DNA of 6,511 nt, from the NCBI GenBank assembly GCA_031268115.1, contig JAIRXV010000498.1:1-6511 (forward strand). The letters are read 5' to 3'. The position numbers were made by a program, and so were the translations under genes. Under the pieces are notes generated by a model. It ran no database searches. It worked only from the letters and a program-made list of their open reading frames with translations, and was not told where the DNA came from. The DNA comes from Bifidobacteriaceae bacterium (GTDB lineage: Bacteria > Actinomycetota > Actinomycetes > Actinomycetales > WQXJ01). Each line of letters begins with the position of its first letter. Position 1 is the stretch's first letter. This document shows positions 6,301-6,511 of the stretch, in pieces.

Positions 6301-6511
6301 ATGCTGAACAACACCGAGGTCTACGCCGCCGTCCACACCGGCGGCGCGGGCAGCGCCTCGCACGGCAACTGGGTCACCACCCGGTTGACCGACAACGACA
6401 CCGCAGATGTCGGCCCACAGGTGGCGGCCCTTGGGAACCGGGCCGTAGTTGCATGGTCGGCGCCGCAGGGAACGGGCCTGAACGTCGAGAACGCCGCCGA
6501 CCCCAACTCGA
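229..6511 (+). CDS. Giant exported multi-domain surface protein, 3' end beyond the window
   Basis: The frame from ATG 229 stays open for 2,094 complete codons to the window edge, so the protein is larger than seen. It is a secreted protein assembled from beta-sandwich modules: signal peptide (1 to about 54), Pro/Ala-rich linker (to 84), Calx-beta-like (95-232), four-cysteine region (235-445), Ig-like with NFSEPV and IKDLFGN (450-585), Big_2-like (722-822), tandem related modules (828-1044), second Big_2-like (1045-1166), unassigned beta-rich parts (1167-1670), glycine-rich amphipathic strands (1670-1800) and propeller-like repeats (from 1922). Residues 586-721 and 1801-1921 carry no domain I can name. 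Cysteine is almost absent: C6, C293, C298, C361, C402 and C1295 only. No catalytic motif is visible. A role in adhesion or as a surface stalk is inferred from architecture. From memory it recalls giant surface proteins of gut Clostridia, but no search was run. The anchor and true length are unknown. Confidence 0.93.
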   Translation, partial: MTSPNCVSTHHSAPSARRQRSAIVLTAATALVFAGGLATAVVPPKPADPPTALAAPLAVEPLALPAAATAQAPQVLPAASRASSEDGSAIIVDGGIKVEVTKTFFQMDTYFNAGISFSISLVNDDATFSRYSGTPARSGDVSVSYRVLGGSLGSRWDMAAGSPVAGTLTVPAGQTRSPSETIDITAGWTENLSLTGSRWLGGRQLFIQISDPIGAPILAWPKDVPTNTIDFDEHGGLVPVTLSQDYDIAKYMPNGDPEYATKYSPEARANPQSSTPYRLQVYDESNIYTFGRCTPDACWANDLTTKPSSAPYISAGLFPVAIDPDTMTRWGYDGLTPSGEIDVVMEFGILARTRRDASDTCEIAVAPYSVNESQQLAPAQLTYFAGTAVKTDITPAGDQDHCQVENITTVFTIPARHKMIGLSMPLGGPVKIDNLIRASMRITPWESIRPYVTSVTTPDLSSDAFTGGTTVPITVNFSEPVYLTDRNPVSWPGISPRLRLSPTSSTTYPLSPGPSEYTPHALYTPNAWDSTHTYYLTLPEDAAPADFSDAVIEFPDSPAATIKDLFGNTLDSTKGNRRVSFKAKLDPMRSFGALARADDPPAASANDTVKVRLSTEGGVESYRWLTQASEWTRTPQGAYEMNNLVLRAVGSAVDYPLTMGGQGQDQGSFYTADIPARDIVGGTETYVIMWRASSNDPWRFVPTVRPLKVPTSWTSVPVTQAALDEALYPVAGTYYQGDIEAWLAAVVGPADNNATVEWASSDPSVATIAAGTPGADKTRWPARVTFAGRAGKVSFTAKVDNSSTSTFATLKTPEFAVQVGSSDPAVSFVSVQRRLLASRNLPLLVSWSDNVRPRDPAAQFLIEVFEGDYATPDQIPANAPRVYSRVVTGVGAATVPAGALTALSSGGRPAYTARVQITSTTVPGPRSGDVAQILVVPANATVALARLDRYSITDATPSVPISWDVSNNIAGHTELKVTAKRGATVLWTVTDPATATANLPVLAIPANQVKEVYTVEAEVRNDSDPEGYLGKDSAVIEVYREDSLTLQVDGQDVPTAKLGLDYQDGMSVEEIRQSSPSAGLTVNYADFNDSIGTVNDRMRWATSDAATAAIGHKSNTSYTSIADLGYETYSPYDRMLLAGLGDGTASIQVTHAATGLTDTLDVDVQTLKDKLYLFSFDKSRPFTLTWTNGNGRTTTKTFGADGTAVIYEESGIASAVRAIWRDESGPTPTTWKASTANANLISGAGNPLRNEPFTLNVAATRALPNLPIALKDENGNPYTKPVVWRGAAYRNGQLCADTVEANLNSIPTAPDQSGQLLVAFDEQEMTDGGNDRLGVDDVIELMVEVTPVDTAYWPVIASVVTSDPGNIRGQLGSGAVSMAKRPAGPALPHIVLARFDTGDPAVPVQTIGPETAYLGPADAYPHPTLTTLVSLAGTGLTPTFGEIEAKTSIGAAAQVPAGQTSTVLDYAFTQNPYLEITSSLTDANLSGAAVGPGTTATAAARVFAAGRTAPVTAVALSFGLSNMVGVVAPDRDPVLHDRAQETSDAVEDIIRGEGSDGVNFKSELLDVAMDVMHSTSLNLSIVRLDFDLYATSDPTVYQGVIRANASWAGDGEADIAFDYNGVEVEFKLVPSAAEIVDVVETMLDPSSLLSPFDLYKNFGSRIAYNVELHWTPGQTKGSSGSWDMVLTSGQATLFGELGFHVSANMPLFFVVPLTFAVDGTLGIEAGGRVALPTSVFTPNAQKRWPITDLFGTWNVYGGIGAFVGLGFESKIATLKIGVEGSVDLNVEGRYLYRPSLVGTMSEPQSGGKTYDLGKLNSHSAHAKGELAIKGTAKFLWIEATATIKKWTFLDKDLFTAGAYDLIEQWAEDNGVAIAGVQPTANGIDVFTVQPAVMRTQSRDYLQSAATPSSVLPRLAAPGSSLLGETQYPYADPQTTRDGQIVAYLSDQGSPDVNDTRVYYTAAGSTGTEAHVLSDPATDRINNPSGDALPDSDLAMDGTEQFQAASWVRSRAPIGGEVTDASALEMLNNTEVYAAVHTGGAGSASHGNWVTTRLTDNDTADVGPQVAALGNRAVVAWSAPQGTGLNVENAADPNS
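511..924 (+). other. Calx-beta-like domain (residues about 95-232)
   Basis: The order of elements fits a Calx-beta fold: VSVSYRVLGG, then GTLTVPAGQTRSPSETIDI (the usual 'G-x-hydrophobic-x-F/V-x-x-G-x-T' strand pair), then LFIQISDPIGAPIL, matching the late 'F-x-V-x-L-S-x-P-x-G-A' strand. These domains in bacterial surface proteins bind calcium and add rigidity or adhesion. Here the acidic residues usually seen between the two halves are partly replaced by GWTENLSLTG, so calcium binding is uncertain. The call is from motif order only. Confidence 0.5.
1105..1434 (+). other. Four-cysteine region (C293, C298, C361, C402)
   Basis: Four of the six cysteines seen in the protein fall in 110 residues: C293 and C298 in GRCTPDACW, C361 in SDTCEIA, and C402 in DHCQVENI. 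In an exported protein this even number suggests two disulfides, one of them possibly a tight loop between C293 and C298. A metal site is a less likely alternative because no CXXC or clustered His pattern accompanies them. The surrounding sequence (about 235-445) is not recognised as a known family. Confidence 0.45.
1576..1983 (+). other. Ig-like domain with an FSEPV motif (residues about 450-585)
   Basis: The segment begins PYVTSVTTPDL, continues TTVPITVNFSEPVYLT, and ends IKDLFGNTLD. The 'I-x-V-x-F-S-E-P-V' strand and the closing 'I-x-D-L-x-G-N' turn are the two hallmarks of the Big_5/SbsA-type Ig-like domains common in bacterial surface proteins. Its length of about 135 residues is slightly longer than usual because of a Pro/Ser-rich insertion around RLRLSPTSSTTYPLSPGP. 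It probably acts as a structural spacer. Confidence 0.6.
2392..2694 (+). other. Big_2-like Ig domain 1 (residues about 722-822)
   Basis: The core is VEWASSDPSVATIA (756-769), the hallmark 'W-x-S-S-D-x-x-V-A-T-V' strand pair of Big_2 domains, followed by GKVSFTAKVDN where Big_2 usually has 'G-x-x-x-I-T-A'. The spacing between the two is extended by PGADKTRWPARV. Big_2 domains are found in intimin- and invasin-like adhesins and many Gram-positive surface proteins, where they act as stalk units. Confidence 0.65.
2710..3360 (+). other. Two tandem related beta-sandwich modules (residues about 828-942 and 946-1044)
   Basis: The two halves share an order of motifs: LPLLVSWSDN against SVPISWDVSN; FLIEVFEG against ELKVTAKRG; RVYSRVVTG against TVLWTVTDP; VPAGAL against IPANQV; YTARVQI against YTVEAEVRN; and a closing QILVVPA against AVIEVYRE. 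This looks like an old internal duplication of an Ig- or fibronectin-III-like unit with low remaining identity. I see no ligand motif in either copy. Confidence 0.5.
3361..3726 (+). other. Big_2-like Ig domain 2 (residues about 1045-1166)
   Basis: MRWATSDAATAAIG (1098-1111) repeats the 'W-A-S/T-S-D-x-x-x-A-x-I' core of the first Big_2-like domain, and GDGTASIQVTHAATGL follows as the 'G-x-A-x-I-x-V' strand. A loop of about 25 residues rich in Ser, Tyr and Asp lies between them, longer than in typical Big_2 domains. The domain sits directly after the tandem modules, so these modules separate the two Big_2-like units. Confidence 0.55.
3727..4323 (+). other. Unassigned beta-rich stretch (residues about 1167-1365)
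   Basis: The sequence alternates short strands and polar turns: KLYLFSF, FTLTWTNGNGR, DGTAVIYEESGIASAV, LPIALKDENGNPYTKPVVWRG, then RNGQLCADT with the lone C1295, and later LLVAFDEQEM. 'DGTAVIYEESGIAS' resembles the end of carboxypeptidase-regulatory or CnaB-like folds, but no isopeptide-forming Lys/Asn/Glu triad can be assigned by eye. From memory this order of motifs also occurs in giant Clostridia surface proteins; that is recall, not a search result. Confidence 0.35.
5236..5628 (+). other. Glycine-rich amphipathic beta-strand region (residues about 1670-1800)
   Basis: Successive strands show alternating or strongly hydrophobic faces with Gly at turns: ATLFGELGFHVSANM, LFFVVPLTFAVDGTLGIE, WNVYGGIGAFVGLGFESK, and ATLKIGVEGSVDLNVEGRYL. 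It lacks the long uninterrupted hydrophobic run of a transmembrane helix, so it is not a membrane anchor of the usual Gram-positive type. It may be a large beta-sheet or solenoid core. No family is assigned. Confidence 0.4.
5992..6511 (+). other. Start of a propeller-like repeat domain, cut by the window edge
   Basis: Three successive units share a pattern: DPQTTRDGQIVAYLSD, then DSDLAMDGTEQFQAASWVR, then DVGPQVAALGNRAVVAWSAP. Between them are NDTRVYYTAAG with AHVLSD, and NNTEVYAAVHTGG with NWVTTRLTDN. The scheme 'D-x-x-x-A-x-x-G-x-x-x-V-A-W-S' followed by an outer strand ending in L-S/T-D is what BNR- or TolB-like propeller blades look like. Only two blades and part of a third are present, so blade number and closure cannot be judged. 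Confidence 0.45.

Overview
The window is almost entirely one very large protein-coding gene on the + strand. It opens at position 229 behind a clear ribosome binding site and is still open at the last base, giving at least 2,094 codons without a stop. The product reads as an exported, multi-domain cell-surface protein. It has a Sec-type signal peptide, a Pro/Ala-rich linker, a chain of Ig-like and other beta-sandwich modules, a glycine-rich amphipathic beta region, and the start of what looks like a beta-propeller or repeat domain cut by the window edge. No enzyme active site is recognisable. The C-terminus, which would show how the protein is anchored (LPXTG, S-layer or choline-binding repeats, or none), lies outside the window.

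Organism: by hand count, GC runs from 42% to 77% in individual 60-base lines and is about 60% or more in most of those counted. Codon use leans to G/C at third positions, and the secreted protein is rich in Ala, Thr, Val, Asp and Gly. This suggests a high-GC Gram-positive (actinobacterial type), but that is an inference from composition. There is no rRNA or housekeeping gene here to fix the taxonomy.

Layout: 1-54 may be the last 17 codons and stop of an upstream gene on the same strand. 55-228 is a non-coding leader with a run of short inverted repeats (117-133, 132-163, 170-179, 178-193), a weak candidate extended -10 element and an AAGGA ribosome binding site. 229-6511 is the giant gene. 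Within it: signal peptide and linker (residues 1-84), Calx-beta-like domain (about 95-232), a four-cysteine region (about 235-445), an Ig-like domain with an FSEPV motif (about 450-585), a Big_2-like domain (about 722-822), two tandem related beta-sandwich modules (about 828-1044), a second Big_2-like domain (about 1045-1166), an unassigned beta-rich stretch with a single Cys (about 1167-1365), further unassigned sequence (1366-1670), the amphipathic beta region (about 1670-1800), and propeller-like repeats from about 1922 onward.

Working together: nothing here defines a pathway. The simplest reading is a single regulated transcript encoding a long surface stalk or adhesin. I see no mobile element, CRISPR array, tRNA or rRNA, and I do not see a multi-gene system in this window.
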